Shown: one piece after another, positions 24,401 to 33,812 of the stretch
Numbering within the stretch: the first letter of the stretch is position 1
Layout of the letters: each line of letters starts with the position of its first letter
Assembly: GCA_017302875.1 (NCBI GenBank)
Contig: JAFLCA010000005.1
Coordinates: 1-45,282 of the forward strand
Source: Deltaproteobacteria bacterium
GTDB taxonomy: Bacteria; Bdellovibrionota_C; UBA2361; JAFLCA01
Reading direction: 5' to 3'
Length of the DNA: 45,282 bases
Program-made: the position numbers and the translations under genes
Notes under the pieces: generated by a model
Seen by the model: the letters and a program-made list of their open reading frames with translations, nothing else
The model's database searches: none
What the model was told of the DNA's origin: nothing

Positions 24401-24557
24401 CCGCAGCTTTCCGCGTAAAAGTAGTTGCTAGGATCTTATCGGCGCGTTCGCCATGCGCTAATAACGCGATGTAGCGATTGGATAGGGCAAAAGTCTTTCC
24501 GCTTCCAGCGCTGGCTCGAATAAGGGTGGGGCAGAAAACCTCAGCAAGATTGCTCAT
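21402..24557 (-). CDS. AddA/RecB-like UvrD-family helicase with degenerate nuclease domain
   Basis: 1051 residues, an SF1A helicase acting in double-strand break end resection. Walker A is ASAGSGKT (15-22); motif Ia TTFTRKAAGEILER; motif II LLLDEFQDTSRDEW; motif III QAIYGWRGG; motif IV/V region VRVMTIHKSKGLEFDAVVLPEL; motif VI VLYVALTRARSQLFML. The C-terminal domain retains the PD-(D/E)XK outline but lacks its catalytic residues: GVFPRLEL at 961-968 where G-x-x-D is expected, and FEFDIE at 982-987 where D-Y-K is expected; only the Q-L-E-M-Y helix near 1004 remains. Its start overlaps the AddB-like stop (ATGA). Confidence 0.93.
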   Translation of the reverse strand: MSNLAEVFCPTLIRASAGSGKTFALSNRYIALLAHGERADKILATTFTRKAAGEILERVYRRLAEAALDAKAARILGSFIEKPNLSPADAQEILKRLTQQQARLNICTLDSFFISIAQSFSFELGLTPGWQLSDSAADASSLRQAIAGLCTRAAPEDLVELLSLLQKGNSRTAIHSQLERETQELYSAWRVTSEKAWDWLRVPKGLSPEELAACAEAIGKLPVPLTAKGEPDANWRNALADAGSAISTKNWNALLQKGLSAKLLAGESRYNKREITEEQRRAFEPVLTHLKAYFLGRLRAQTQASYRFLNLFAKELDGIRALSQTLNFEGVKQALVDARVMGELTELYYRLDTRISHLLLDEFQDTSRDEWLVLEPVVAEILSKAQGEQSFFCVGDTKQAIYGWRGGAAQIFETLEESFSVLQRTAERRDESRRSALPIIQTVNKVFSALAQAQSLSEYPAVVEAWKSRFQDHTTALNELPGYVELRAVAASSEESDISDDILASAAELVCDLHSKNPQASIAVLLRGNDGVSRMLGKLWDRQVRASGEGGNPLTDSWYVGLVLSALRLAEHPADTISAYLIHNSALGKALGLQDYASRAELEALSLKLRSAIEVESLGEIIRGWAVLLSKEAPAHDRRRLRQLVELAYAYNYSRASRLSDFITWVKMTPVENPAASHVRVMTIHKSKGLEFDAVVLPELNGRVPKSLPSSLLRLQPDPVAAPTLVSRYADQYVRNLEPRLAEMHEQAKGREVEEALSVLYVALTRARSQLFMLVEANTSKSLSFASILRETLAPNATDEAVLFSQGEKDSWQSLRPASETGTRSVKAPTSAPTLATSTSGTRRGVVQEVSRNTTGNSVDLASVMKLESDESSLRSSVLRRLSRSIEWLGEDLPTLEELTEQAHLELDENPALESLVLEFAATLKKPEIRQVFQAGDSQLESKLYRALPFAFRHEGSTVAGVFPRLELCSKKDKIVAARVFEFDIEENSCKDGAEAHLERRRAQLEMYRRAAAHFSGLPEKDISVILVCIGEGRCIALENATPKTKASRRG

Positions 24558-27349
24558 GCGCCCTCCGCGAATTCGGCGAAGTCTCGAGGAATCAGAATGC
24601 GGTAATCGTCGTACTCAGTGCGACGCAATTGATTTGGAGGCCAGAAGACTTGATCGTGGACTGACTGTGCTACATTCGCTGCGATTTGTAGGGCTTCACC
24701 AATTACCTCTGGAGACCACTGCGCCTCTTCCTCTTTTACTTTTTCAACATCAGCCGGCAGCACTATATATCCGAGGCGCAGTGGGCCTTGTAGGCCGGAC
24801 TGCCGCAATAGATGGAAGTACAGCGGTAATTGCAAATTCACCCAGGAATCTCCGCGAATATGTGTCTTCGCGGGGGTGTCGCCGGCATCGCCGGTTTTGT
24901 AGTCAAAGACAAAATGTTCGCCGCTTTTGTGGTGAACATCGACGCGATCAATGCGCCCCTGAATATGCATGCTGCCCCCTTGAGGCAGGAGTAGGCTGGC
25001 ATGATCTTTTTCCACTTCAAGCTCGACATGCTTAATCTCCCAGCCGGCGCTGCTCCACCGAGCCTGCCAATTCGCAAAAGCTTTTAGGCGTGCTTCAGCG
25101 AGGAGCCTCTGAATTTTGACGGTCGCCAGAGGGCAGCGCCCAAAGATGCGTTCATGAAAATCCGCGAGGGTGTCGAGTAGGAATTCCACAATTTTATGCT
25201 CGGACGTTTCCGCCTTGAGCGAGCTGCGTCCGAAGTCCGAAAGAACGGCATGCAGCAAGGTACCCCAAGCGGCTGGATCGAGTTCCAAAGCGCTGTCGTC
25301 GACCGATCGCAGTTTTAGGATGTGCTTAAGATAGAAGCGATACGGACACTCGATATAGTCCTTGAATCCTGTCACGGACATGCTGTGGGGAGCTTCACGC
25401 AACGGGGTTGGTCGAGGCGGTTCGAGAGCGGCTAAGGTTGAGCTTCCCTCGGGGAGTGCTTCGCTGGTTTCTTTCGTTGAATCGAAGAACGTTTTTATGC
25501 GCTGCGCTATCTCTTTACCTGAGCATGCAAATAGCAAACGGCTTGGGCGCAACGGGCTCCCTTGTGAATCGAGTCGAGTTGCATAGAGGCGCAGGTGCGG
25601 ACAGCTTTGACTAATGACCGTGAGCGCGTAGGCGTCACGCGCGTAGCGTCTTTCGTTGTCGAGCAGGCCTAAACTGCTGCGCAAGGAATTTGGCAGAAAG
25701 GGATCTGAACTCAAAGTTTCTGGAACGCTGCCCTCATTCATGCTGGTGATAAAGAGCGCCGCAGCGTCATCCATTTGAAGTTCCAGCCAGCCAAGAATCT
25801 CAATCGCGGCCTCTTTACCGCTGAGGTCGAGCGTGGTGCCTGAAAGTTGACTTAACACGAGGCGAATTGCTTCTCCGGCTGAAACTTTAACCTCCTGTGC
25901 GGGTGAGAAGGCCTGGAGTTTTCCAAGCTCTTCGCGTAAGGCGGAGCACGAAGAAACTATCAGCATGTCCCCTCTGACATGGGGGTTAAGCGGGGCAGTA
26001 CCAAAAAGAGCAAGGATGACACGGGAAATCTGCGCGGCCCAGGCCGAGAGGGGGCGCGGAGCACCAGTCAATTCGCCCAGAATGTCATGCAGTGCCTTGC
26101 GTGCCAGCGTCGGAAGGTGGCTCTTGTTGTTGCCTTCGGGCAGCGCGCCGAATACTTCGCTTTGTAGATGCTCGCTTTGATAGTAGTCCAAGCTGCTGAG
26201 TAAATCCGACGAGGCCTTTGCGCCAGTCTTGATCGTTCCCGATTTGAGAATTGCTGCTTGAACGTGAGGGTGACGAATGAGGGTGGCGAAGGCTGTAAAC
26301 GTGCGGCTTTGAAGATAGTCCGCCGCGCGCTTCAAAAAAGTAATTGGAGCGGCGCGCTCGACAGGAAAGCCGGACGCGTCAACGAGCGGCAATTTGTTCT
26401 CGGTTAAGGCCTCCACGATATAGGGTTTCGCTTCTCTCGAGCAAGCGCCGACACTGATGACTTCGGGTGCCAGCGTTCCCTTCAACGCCGCAATGCCGGC
26501 GACAACCGCCTTCGCTTGCTCAGCGGGGTTGCGGGCAAATTCAATGTGTGAGGCCTCGAGTGGGATTTCATAATCAGTCCAGGCCTGCGGCTCGACGCAG
26601 CCGAGCTCGTCGAACTGCTTAGCAAACGAAGGAGAATCGGGCGGGCCCTGAATCAGCGCGGTGCAGCGTCCCGGATTCTGCAAAAGCATTTTTCTGGTAA
26701 TCAGCGGAAGGTCGCTTGTCCCAATTAAAACTATCTCTCCCGAATAAGTACAGCGACCCTCCTCGAGAGCGCTTAGTCGTTCCGCATGTAAATCAGCAAG
26801 CGAATGCGCGGCCAAGGCCTCCGCGAAGGAGTTATGCAGCTCGCTTAGGATTTGCCAGCGCTCATCAGGGAAAAGTGCATCGTTGGCTTCGCAGTGTCGG
26901 GCCACATCGGTAAATCGAAGGGCAGCGGAGGAAACATCGGCGTACAGTTTGTCGAAGCGTTGAGCCACCAAAAACCACGCATGAAGGTTTTCTTTTTCCG
27001 GAGCGCGGGGAAGGATCTGCTGTACGCTTTCCCGATCAGAGTTCTCGAGGGCCTGAAGCCAGGCCATGTGCCTTTCGAAGGCATATGCCATGCGATTGTT
27101 ACAGGAATAAAACTCCTCCGGCAAAGACCCGCTGGTAATGATGCTGGGCGGAATGAGTACTTTTCTATCGCGCTCAGCGCGTTCGACGAGTAGCTCGGTT
27201 AAGCGACGCACGGCGCGGCCGCCGGGAAGAACCACCCGGAAATAACGCAGGTCGATCGTGTCGTTACCTGCTGCACGTTCGATCAGCCAGTCTGCTGCCT
27301 GGGGCAGGCAGGGGTTGTTCCAGTCGAGAAATATGCGTTGAACTGCCAT
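24554..27349 (-). CDS. AddB-like inactivated helicase with PD-(D/E)XK nuclease
   Basis: 931 residues, partner of the AddA-like helicase. The N-terminus (FRVVLPGGRAVRRLTELLVE) sits where the Walker A of active helicases would be and lacks GKT, as in alphaproteobacterial AddB. The C-terminal nuclease appears active: GRIDRVD at 798-804 (Asp801), FDYKTGD with Asp816 and Lys818, and QLPLYFHL from 840. Of the four-cysteine Fe-S site known in Bacillus AddB, only the ECPYRFYLK cysteine is seen and the C-terminal cysteines are missing, so no cluster is expected. A divergent rmuC gene lies 114 bp away. Confidence 0.9.
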   Translation of the reverse strand: MAVQRIFLDWNNPCLPQAADWLIERAAGNDTIDLRYFRVVLPGGRAVRRLTELLVERAERDRKVLIPPSIITSGSLPEEFYSCNNRMAYAFERHMAWLQALENSDRESVQQILPRAPEKENLHAWFLVAQRFDKLYADVSSAALRFTDVARHCEANDALFPDERWQILSELHNSFAEALAAHSLADLHAERLSALEEGRCTYSGEIVLIGTSDLPLITRKMLLQNPGRCTALIQGPPDSPSFAKQFDELGCVEPQAWTDYEIPLEASHIEFARNPAEQAKAVVAGIAALKGTLAPEVISVGACSREAKPYIVEALTENKLPLVDASGFPVERAAPITFLKRAADYLQSRTFTAFATLIRHPHVQAAILKSGTIKTGAKASSDLLSSLDYYQSEHLQSEVFGALPEGNNKSHLPTLARKALHDILGELTGAPRPLSAWAAQISRVILALFGTAPLNPHVRGDMLIVSSCSALREELGKLQAFSPAQEVKVSAGEAIRLVLSQLSGTTLDLSGKEAAIEILGWLELQMDDAAALFITSMNEGSVPETLSSDPFLPNSLRSSLGLLDNERRYARDAYALTVISQSCPHLRLYATRLDSQGSPLRPSRLLFACSGKEIAQRIKTFFDSTKETSEALPEGSSTLAALEPPRPTPLREAPHSMSVTGFKDYIECPYRFYLKHILKLRSVDDSALELDPAAWGTLLHAVLSDFGRSSLKAETSEHKIVEFLLDTLADFHERIFGRCPLATVKIQRLLAEARLKAFANWQARWSSAGWEIKHVELEVEKDHASLLLPQGGSMHIQGRIDRVDVHHKSGEHFVFDYKTGDAGDTPAKTHIRGDSWVNLQLPLYFHLLRQSGLQGPLRLGYIVLPADVEKVKEEEAQWSPEVIGEALQIAANVAQSVHDQVFWPPNQLRRTEYDDYRILIPRDFAEFAEGA

Positions 27350-27463
27350 GCTTTAGTTTCGAAATGCGCTGATTTTCTTACTTTCTACTATAAATCGCCG
27401 TGCTGCAAATGGAAGTCCTTCTTTCGCGTTGTGGGCAGAAGTGCTGAAATATTAGCTAACCCT

Positions 27464-28696
27464 ATGAGTACCGCTCTTCTTATTCTGCTGTGCCTTGTGT
27501 TCGCCTTCCAGGTCTTTGCTTACCTGAGACCACGTCGCACGGAGAGCCCCGAGGCACGCTTTGGCTTTGAGGCTCTAGAGAGGCAGATCGAGCGCTGTGA
27601 GCGAGGTTTGCGCGAGGAGATTGCTTTGTCACGCCAGCATAGTCTCGGTCAGGCGCGTCAAGACCGGGAAGAACTCTCGGCAGCCCTAACGCGATTCAAC
27701 GATCTGATTGTGCGCAGCATCGAGACCTTATCTGCCAATCAAAAAGTGCAGCTCGAGAAACTCATGGAAATGAATGAGCGTAAGCTTGAGCAGATGCGCA
27801 CGACGGTGGATGAGAAACTGCAAGGAACCTTGGAGAAGCGCCTCGGCGAATCCTTTAAGTTGGTCTCTGAACGCCTGGAACTGGTGCATAAGGGGCTAGG
27901 GGAGATGCAGGGGCTGGCTGTTGGAGTAGGAGATCTTAAGCGAGTTCTCACCAATGTGAAAACGCGCGGCTCCTGGGGTGAAGTGCAGCTTGAGGCGCTC
28001 CTCAGCGAGCTTCTGACACCCTCTCAGTACGATAAGAACGTCAAAACAAACAGCAAGAGCGATGCTCTCGTTGAGTTTGCGATTCGTCTTCCGGGTCGTG
28101 GGGCGTCCGACGCCCAAGTATATCTGCCGGTCGATTCGAAGTACCCGATTGAAGACTATCAGCGCTTACTCGACGCGCTGGATAAAGCCGACGCTGAAGC
28201 GATTGAAGAAGCGCGATTGAATTTGGAGCGCCGAATCAAGGGCTGCGCCAAAGATATCAATAGCAAGTACCTCAATCCGCCTGAGACTACTGACTTCGGC
28301 ATTATGTTTCTGCCGACCGAAGGGTTGTATGCAGAGGTGGTTCGCCGCGCCGGTTTAATGGAGTCCCTACAGCGCGACTATAGGGTTGTGCTGAGCGGGC
28401 CGGCAACCTTCGGTGCTTTTTTAAACAGTTTGCAAATGGGATTCCGCACTCTCAGCATCGAGAAACGTTCCAGTGAGGTGTGGAACCTTCTGGGAGCAGT
28501 TAAGACAGAGTTCGGAAAGTTCACGCAGATCCTTGACGGCGTAAAGAAGAAGCTTGAGCAGGCCTCTGGCTCGATGGATAATGCTGCGCGTCGTTCGCGC
28601 CAAATAGAAAAGAAGTTAGGAGAGGTGCAGGGACTACCGGAGCAGGAATCCGTAAGTCTGCTCGATTCAATCGAGATAGAAACTGAAACGCCTTAA
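27464..28696 (+). CDS. rmuC: DNA recombination protein RmuC
   Basis: 410 residues from ATG 27464 (MSTALLILLCLVF), giving the usual RmuC N-terminal membrane helix (3-20), a long coiled coil (about 30-165) and the RmuC domain (about 180-370) with LKRVLTNVKTRGSWGEVQLE, LPVDSKYPIEDYQRL and GIMFLPTEGLYAEV. RmuC limits inverted-repeat recombination; its domain is a distant PD-(D/E)XK fold. An upstream in-frame ATG at 27338 would overlap the divergent addB-like gene and is rejected. No Shine-Dalgarno is visible; a TATTAG box 8 bp before the ATG suggests another leaderless start. Adjacent to the AddAB pair, it forms a repair cluster. Confidence 0.94.
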   Translation: MSTALLILLCLVFAFQVFAYLRPRRTESPEARFGFEALERQIERCERGLREEIALSRQHSLGQARQDREELSAALTRFNDLIVRSIETLSANQKVQLEKLMEMNERKLEQMRTTVDEKLQGTLEKRLGESFKLVSERLELVHKGLGEMQGLAVGVGDLKRVLTNVKTRGSWGEVQLEALLSELLTPSQYDKNVKTNSKSDALVEFAIRLPGRGASDAQVYLPVDSKYPIEDYQRLLDALDKADAEAIEEARLNLERRIKGCAKDINSKYLNPPETTDFGIMFLPTEGLYAEVVRRAGLMESLQRDYRVVLSGPATFGAFLNSLQMGFRTLSIEKRSSEVWNLLGAVKTEFGKFTQILDGVKKKLEQASGSMDNAARRSRQIEKKLGEVQGLPEQESVSLLDSIEIETETP

Positions 28697-28703
28697 GATT
28701 CCT

Positions 28704-29342
28704 TTAGGCTGAGGCTTGTGCCGCCACTCTGCACGCGTTGCTGAAGGTCTCAATCGTGTCAGCCCCGCTTATCCAGTACTCTTTATTCATTACAAAGTGC
28801 GGAACCATGCTGATGTCACGCGCCACCGCTTCCTGAACTTCAGCCTGAACTTCGCTGACGCCTTCACTGCTTCCGAAGAAACGCTGGAGTCGCTGAAGTG
28901 GAATGCCGCAGGCGGCTCCGATCTTCATCAAAGTTTGGATCTCTCCGATATCTTTGCCTTCGCTAAAGTATGCGCGGAAGACCGCCTCAACAACTTCGTC
29001 CTGCTGGCCTTCCTGGCGCGCTAGCCAATTCAGGCGATGCGCCTGGAAGGTATTCGGGCTGCGCTGAATCTTGTCGAAGCGAAAATTAATGCCGTCCTCT
29101 TTGCCGAGTTCCGTCAGGTTGGCATTCATCTCTTGAACCCTCTGCGCGCCGAACTTTTGGTGCATATATTCCGCCCACGCCACACCCTCGGTCGGTAGTT
29201 TTGGGTTCAGTTGAAAGGCCTTCCAGGTAACGGAGACAGGAATGCGTGAGTCGAAAGACTTTAGAGCGGCGTCGAGGCGGCGCTTGCCGACATAGCACCA
29301 GGGACACACGATATCAGAGAAAACCTCTATCTTAAGTTCCAT
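28704..29342 (-). CDS. DsbA-family oxidoreductase, FrnE type
   Basis: 212 residues, cytoplasmic (no signal peptide). A thioredoxin fold with active site Cys13-Pro-Trp-Cys16 in SDIVCPWCYVGKRRL, an all-helical insert, the cis-Pro loop SMVPHFVMN and the C-terminal GADTIETF, as in FrnE/PDI-like DsbA proteins linked to polyketide tailoring and oxidative-stress tolerance. It sits 12 bp after the RND gene in the same orientation and might be the last gene of that operon. It is convergent with rmuC 7 bp away. Confidence 0.93.
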   Translation of the reverse strand: MELKIEVFSDIVCPWCYVGKRRLDAALKSFDSRIPVSVTWKAFQLNPKLPTEGVAWAEYMHQKFGAQRVQEMNANLTELGKEDGINFRFDKIQRSPNTFQAHRLNWLARQEGQQDEVVEAVFRAYFSEGKDIGEIQTLMKIGAACGIPLQRLQRFFGSSEGVSEVQAEVQEAVARDISMVPHFVMNKEYWISGADTIETFSNACRVAAQASA

Positions 29343-29354
29343 GCTTTTCTTCCT

Positions 29355-32300
29355 TTAGCCTAGCCGAGTATCGCTGCCCGTTGCGCTCTTTACGACATGG
29401 AGCGGCTCCTTGCTGGCGTGAGCGGGATTAACGGTCCGTTTGCTTTCGAAGCGAGAGAATACCCGATATGCGCAGGGAACTACAAATAGGGTAAATAGGG
29501 TGGAAACCAGGACGCCACCGATAATGGTGATAGACATTGGGATTCGGCTTTCTGCGCCCGGTCCGATCGCCATGGCCGGCGGAATGGCAGCGGCCAGCGT
29601 AGCGAATGAAGTCATCAAAATCGGGCGCAATCGCACCGGGGAAGCTTCCAGAATGGCTTGATCGATGCTCATCGTACCGCTCTCGCGGCGATGATTGATA
29701 AACTCGACCAGCAAAATAGAATTTTTCTTCACAATTCCCATCAACAGAATAATGCCGATCATGCTGTACAGGTTTAAGGACTGGTTGCTGAGGTAGAGCG
29801 CGTACAAGGCGCCCGTAATACTAAAAGGCAAGGCCAATAGAACAGTGACCGGATGAATGAAGCTGTTGAATTGCGACGCGAGCACCATGTAGGCAACTAC
29901 GAGACCCATCCACAGTACGAAGTACAGGCTTTGGAAGGATTCGATAAAGGTTTGAGCGCTTCCACCCAAGAATACGCGGTAGCCCGGGGGAAGAACTTCT
30001 TCGCCGATTTTCTTTGCCGCTTCAACCGCTTCGGCCTGCGATTTTCCAGGGCCGACGTTGGCAAACACTGAGATCGATCGTTCGCGATTTCGTCGCGTAA
30101 TGGTCTGCAAAGTCGGCACGGTCTCGGTGCGGATAACTTCCTTAATCGGGATGACTTCGCCGTGGATGTTTCGAACGTCGAGTGTCGTAATGTCGTCCGC
30201 TGAGACTTTCTCGGAGGGTTTAAGCCCGACTCGTACGTCGTATCGTCTGCCGTCTTTCGTAACCTTGCCTTGCTTCGTTCCGCCGATGGCAAAACCGACC
30301 GTGTCGCTAATAGTGGCTACGGGAACGCCGCGTTTGGCCGCTTCATCGCGCAGTGGCCAAACTCTTATTTCAGGCTGACCCAAGCGATAATCAGTATCGA
30401 CGTCGACGACTAAGCCAGTGGCGCTCAGCTTTTCAATTATTTGCTTGGTGGCCTTATCCAAAACGTCCCATTCTGCTCCGCGAATATTGAATTCAACTGG
30501 GAATCCGCGCTGGGCGGTGAATCCGCGAGTCGAAAGATCCTGTAGAAAGACCTTTAGATCCGGAATTGACCCCATGGCTGTGCGGATCTCGTTCATTATT
30601 TGAGATTGCGTTTGCGAGCGTTCCTTTATGGGTTTGAGTGAGATAAAGACCATGCCGGTGTTGACGTCTCCGCCGCCAAAGCCGCCGACAGCTACGTATA
30701 CCCGCGCCACATCGGGTCGTTTCATGAGGTAGGTTTCAACTTCACGCAGTACTTCGCTGGTGTGTTCCAGCGACGATCCCACGGGCGTTTGTGCTCGCAT
30801 GATGAAGACACTCTGATCTTGCGCTGGGATGAACTCCTTGCGAAGTTTGCCCATCAAGCCAAGCGAGCTAGCAAAAATAGCTACTGCCACCAGCAGCACG
30901 ATCCAGCGAAAACGCAGCGAAATACCGAGTAGCAGCTGGTACACCCGTGCCACGCGCTCGAAAAGAGAGTTAAGGAAGCGTTCAAAACGCCCCTGCGTAT
31001 TGCTGTCATCGAGGAACTGAGAGCAGCGCATGGGGGTGAGTGTAATCGCCTCGAGGAGCGAAAGCGCCACTGCGGCAGAGATGGTTACGCCGAATTGGAA
31101 GAAGAATTTGCCGATAATTCCCTGCATAAAAGCCACCGGCAGGAAAATTGCGATAACGGCGATCGACGCGGCGACAGCTGCGAAAGTGATTTCCTCAGCG
31201 CCCTCCAAGGAGGCGCGGATACGATCTTTGCCCATGGCGGCGTGACGATAGATGTTCTCGAGAACCATGATCGCGTCGTCAACAACAATTCCGATCGCCA
31301 AAGCCAGACCCAGAATCGTGAAAAAGTTCAGGGTGAATCCCATGAAGTAGATAACGGCAAAGCTGCCGACAATCGAGGTGGGAATGGAAAGCAAAACGTT
31401 AAAGGTTGGGCGCAAAGATCCCAAGAACAACCAGCATACAATGCCGGTCGCAATGGCTGACAGCAGCAGGGTAAATTCGGTTTCCTCGACTGATTCCTTA
31501 ATGAAAACGGTGCTGTCGAAATTCACGCCGATTTTCACATCAGGCGGCAAGGTTTTTTGCAGCTCCAGCATGCGCTGCTTAACCAGGTTGCCGACTTCCA
31601 CGGCGTTGGACCCGCGCTGCTTTTTAATGCCGAGGCCGATGCCCGGTGTGCCGTTCACCCGGGAAATGCGTCGAATATCGGCCAGTCCATCTTCAACGCT
31701 GGCTATATCTTTCACTCGTAAGCTGGTTTGGAAAATCGGCTTGCCGCCGCGAGAAGTAATCAGGATGTCCGCTACTTCCTCAGGAGTTCCGCCTTCGCCC
31801 ATGACGCGTAGATTAAGTTCCTGCTTAGAGTTCTCAATGCGGCCGGCTGCGGTCTCAATATGTCCGCGCTGAATGGCATCTCTTACATCGAGGATCGTCA
31901 GCTCGTACTGCTTTAATTTATCGTTGTCGACCCACACGCGAAGATTACGTTCCGTGAATCCGCCGAGAATGACTTCGCCGACACCCGGCAGGATCTGAAA
32001 CTGGTCCTTTACGTTGAGGTCGACGAAGGAAATTAAATCATGCAGGGTGCGTCCGGATGATACGCCTAACCAGATGATCGGCTGATCGTCTGGGTTAGAT
32101 TTCGTAATCGTAGGCGGGTCTACATCCGTCGGAAGTTTGACTCGGCTAATGGCGGACTGTACTTCTTGCAACGCCGCATCGACGTCGCGATTCAGTTGGA
32201 ATTCCAGTGTGAGTGAGGCCTGACCTTGGCGAATGGTGGAAGCCATGTCGCGCAAGCCTTCGATTGAAACCAAAGCGTCTTCGAGGCGGTCGACAATCTC

Positions 32301-32486
32301 TGCCTCGATGACGGACGGCGCGGCGCCTTCCCAGGTTACTGAGGCAGTGAGAACAGGGAAGTCCACGTCCGGCATTTGGCTAATACCGAGGCGGAAGAAG
32401 CTGATGGTGCCGAAAAGAATGAGCGCGGCCATCAGCATCCAGGCGAAGACCGGTCGACGAATCGCGATAGCTGGAATGCTTGTCAT
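29355..32486 (-). CDS. RND multidrug/solvent efflux permease (AcrB/HAE1-like)
   Basis: 1043 residues, the usual size for a trimeric inner-membrane RND pump with twelve transmembrane helices and two large periplasmic loops. Recognisable segments are the start RRPVFAWMLMAALILFG, NPDDQPIIWLGVSS, the TM4 region GLALAIGIVVDDAIMVLENI with the proton-relay Asp-Asp pair, and the TM10-11 region MGIVKKNSILLVEFI with its lysine. It follows tolC directly with no gap. No periplasmic adaptor gene is present between TetR, TolC and this pump. Substrates are not predictable. Confidence 0.96.
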   Translation of the reverse strand: MTSIPAIAIRRPVFAWMLMAALILFGTISFFRLGISQMPDVDFPVLTASVTWEGAAPSVIEAEIVDRLEDALVSIEGLRDMASTIRQGQASLTLEFQLNRDVDAALQEVQSAISRVKLPTDVDPPTITKSNPDDQPIIWLGVSSGRTLHDLISFVDLNVKDQFQILPGVGEVILGGFTERNLRVWVDNDKLKQYELTILDVRDAIQRGHIETAAGRIENSKQELNLRVMGEGGTPEEVADILITSRGGKPIFQTSLRVKDIASVEDGLADIRRISRVNGTPGIGLGIKKQRGSNAVEVGNLVKQRMLELQKTLPPDVKIGVNFDSTVFIKESVEETEFTLLLSAIATGIVCWLFLGSLRPTFNVLLSIPTSIVGSFAVIYFMGFTLNFFTILGLALAIGIVVDDAIMVLENIYRHAAMGKDRIRASLEGAEEITFAAVAASIAVIAIFLPVAFMQGIIGKFFFQFGVTISAAVALSLLEAITLTPMRCSQFLDDSNTQGRFERFLNSLFERVARVYQLLLGISLRFRWIVLLVAVAIFASSLGLMGKLRKEFIPAQDQSVFIMRAQTPVGSSLEHTSEVLREVETYLMKRPDVARVYVAVGGFGGGDVNTGMVFISLKPIKERSQTQSQIMNEIRTAMGSIPDLKVFLQDLSTRGFTAQRGFPVEFNIRGAEWDVLDKATKQIIEKLSATGLVVDVDTDYRLGQPEIRVWPLRDEAAKRGVPVATISDTVGFAIGGTKQGKVTKDGRRYDVRVGLKPSEKVSADDITTLDVRNIHGEVIPIKEVIRTETVPTLQTITRRNRERSISVFANVGPGKSQAEAVEAAKKIGEEVLPPGYRVFLGGSAQTFIESFQSLYFVLWMGLVVAYMVLASQFNSFIHPVTVLLALPFSITGALYALYLSNQSLNLYSMIGIILLMGIVKKNSILLVEFINHRRESGTMSIDQAILEASPVRLRPILMTSFATLAAAIPPAMAIGPGAESRIPMSITIIGGVLVSTLFTLFVVPCAYRVFSRFESKRTVNPAHASKEPLHVVKSATGSDTRLG

Positions 32487-33812
32487 TTATATTTCTCCAC
32501 TGGCAACGCGAAGTTTGACGATATTATTGCGTAGGATGGTTTGCGCCTCTAAACGCCGTCGTTCGGCTTCCTGAATGCTACGAATTGCCGTCAACACTTC
32601 CAAATTTGTCACAACGCCCAATTCATAGTCGCGACGCTGGGCTTCATAGTTCTTGCGAGTCGTCTCGACGAGGCTCTCAAGCTTCGTAAGCTCAGCTTTC
32701 GCGGCGGTGACGTTATTATATGCCACGCGCACTTCGCGTTCGGCGGCACGTGAGTTCTCCTGGGTTAAGAGCGCTGCTGCGCGAGCTTTGGCGCGGTACT
32801 GTTCTACGCGAGCATCGATCGCTCCGCCTTCATAGAGGGGCAAATCGAAGCGGAATACCACGTCCCACTGTCTATCCGAGTCGGGATCTTCGTAGGGGTA
32901 GTAGTTTCCATCGAGAGAAATGACGGGCCAACGTTCTCGTTCTGCCGCGACGATCTCTTTGCCGGCACTGTCGACACGCGCTTTATTGGCCTTAATATCG
33001 GCACGTTCGCGGGCCCGAGTGAGGGAGTCCTCAAGGGTTGGTATAACTTCAAGTGAGGGCGCGCCTTCTAGTTTAAAGGTTGATGCTTCTTTGCCGATCA
33101 GGAATGCCAATAGCTCCTTTGACGCTCCAAGCAGGCCGGTCACGCGCGCTTCGGTCGCGCCAAGATCGGCGACGTCTGACTGAGCCGCATCAATCTCGCT
33201 GTCTCGCGATTTACCGAGCTTTATAAATTGACGCAGCTCTTCGATGCGACGTTTGAAGACATCTTCGGTCTTACGCAAGATCTTCAAGTCGTCCGTATAG
33301 TAAAGGATCTGATTGAATACGTCGGCTACATCTTCATAGAGCAGCTGACGATCGCGAGTTTGATCGTATCCAATCGCTATCATCTCACCCTTCGATGCGG
33401 CCGCTAAATAATGTTCACGAAAGCCGGTGAAGATCGGTTGTCGAACAAAGATGGATGTTTCAACTGGATGCTTGCTGCCTGTGCGATAGCTGCCGGAGTC
33501 GTTGTTGATGTCTCCGGTAGAAGGGCTGCCTCCAAGCTGCGCGGTGTTGCGAAAACGTTGGCTCGCCAGCGCATGCACATTTGGATATAGCGCTGCGATA
33601 GCTTCATCATAGCGAGCCTTGGCTTCTTTGATAGCTTCAGTGCGGCGTTGCAAAAGCTCGCTTTGCTTTAGGGCAAGATCGTAAGCCTCGCTGAGCGTTA
33701 AGGAGTGGGGTTCCTGAGCGTTGCAGACTGAAACGCTTAGTATGAACAATGCAAAGCTGGCTGTGACTACCTTGGAAAACCGTTTCAAGGTGAAGAGGGT
33801 AGGGGTGCTCAT
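32487..33812 (-). CDS. TolC-family outer-membrane efflux channel
   Basis: 441 residues from the ATG at 33812, which overlaps the tetR stop (ATGA). A signal peptide ends near SVCNA (33-34). Two repeated halves each show a long coiled coil, with LTLSEAYDLALKQSELLQRR at the mature start and ALTRARERADIKANKARVDSAG opening the second repeat, followed by the GGAIDARVEQYRAKARAA segment. The protein provides the trimeric outer-membrane duct for the RND pump encoded immediately downstream. An upstream start at 33845 would add 11 residues inside tetR and is less likely. Confidence 0.93.
   Translation of the reverse strand: MSTPTLFTLKRFSKVVTASFALFILSVSVCNAQEPHSLTLSEAYDLALKQSELLQRRTEAIKEAKARYDEAIAALYPNVHALASQRFRNTAQLGGSPSTGDINNDSGSYRTGSKHPVETSIFVRQPIFTGFREHYLAAASKGEMIAIGYDQTRDRQLLYEDVADVFNQILYYTDDLKILRKTEDVFKRRIEELRQFIKLGKSRDSEIDAAQSDVADLGATEARVTGLLGASKELLAFLIGKEASTFKLEGAPSLEVIPTLEDSLTRARERADIKANKARVDSAGKEIVAAERERWPVISLDGNYYPYEDPDSDRQWDVVFRFDLPLYEGGAIDARVEQYRAKARAAALLTQENSRAAEREVRVAYNNVTAAKAELTKLESLVETTRKNYEAQRRDYELGVVTNLEVLTAIRSIQEAERRRLEAQTILRNNIVKLRVASGEI

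Noticed and set aside
27338-27463. 42-residue N-terminal extension of RmuC
   Set aside because: It would overlap the divergent AddB-like start and put hydrophilic sequence before the conserved N-terminal membrane helix.
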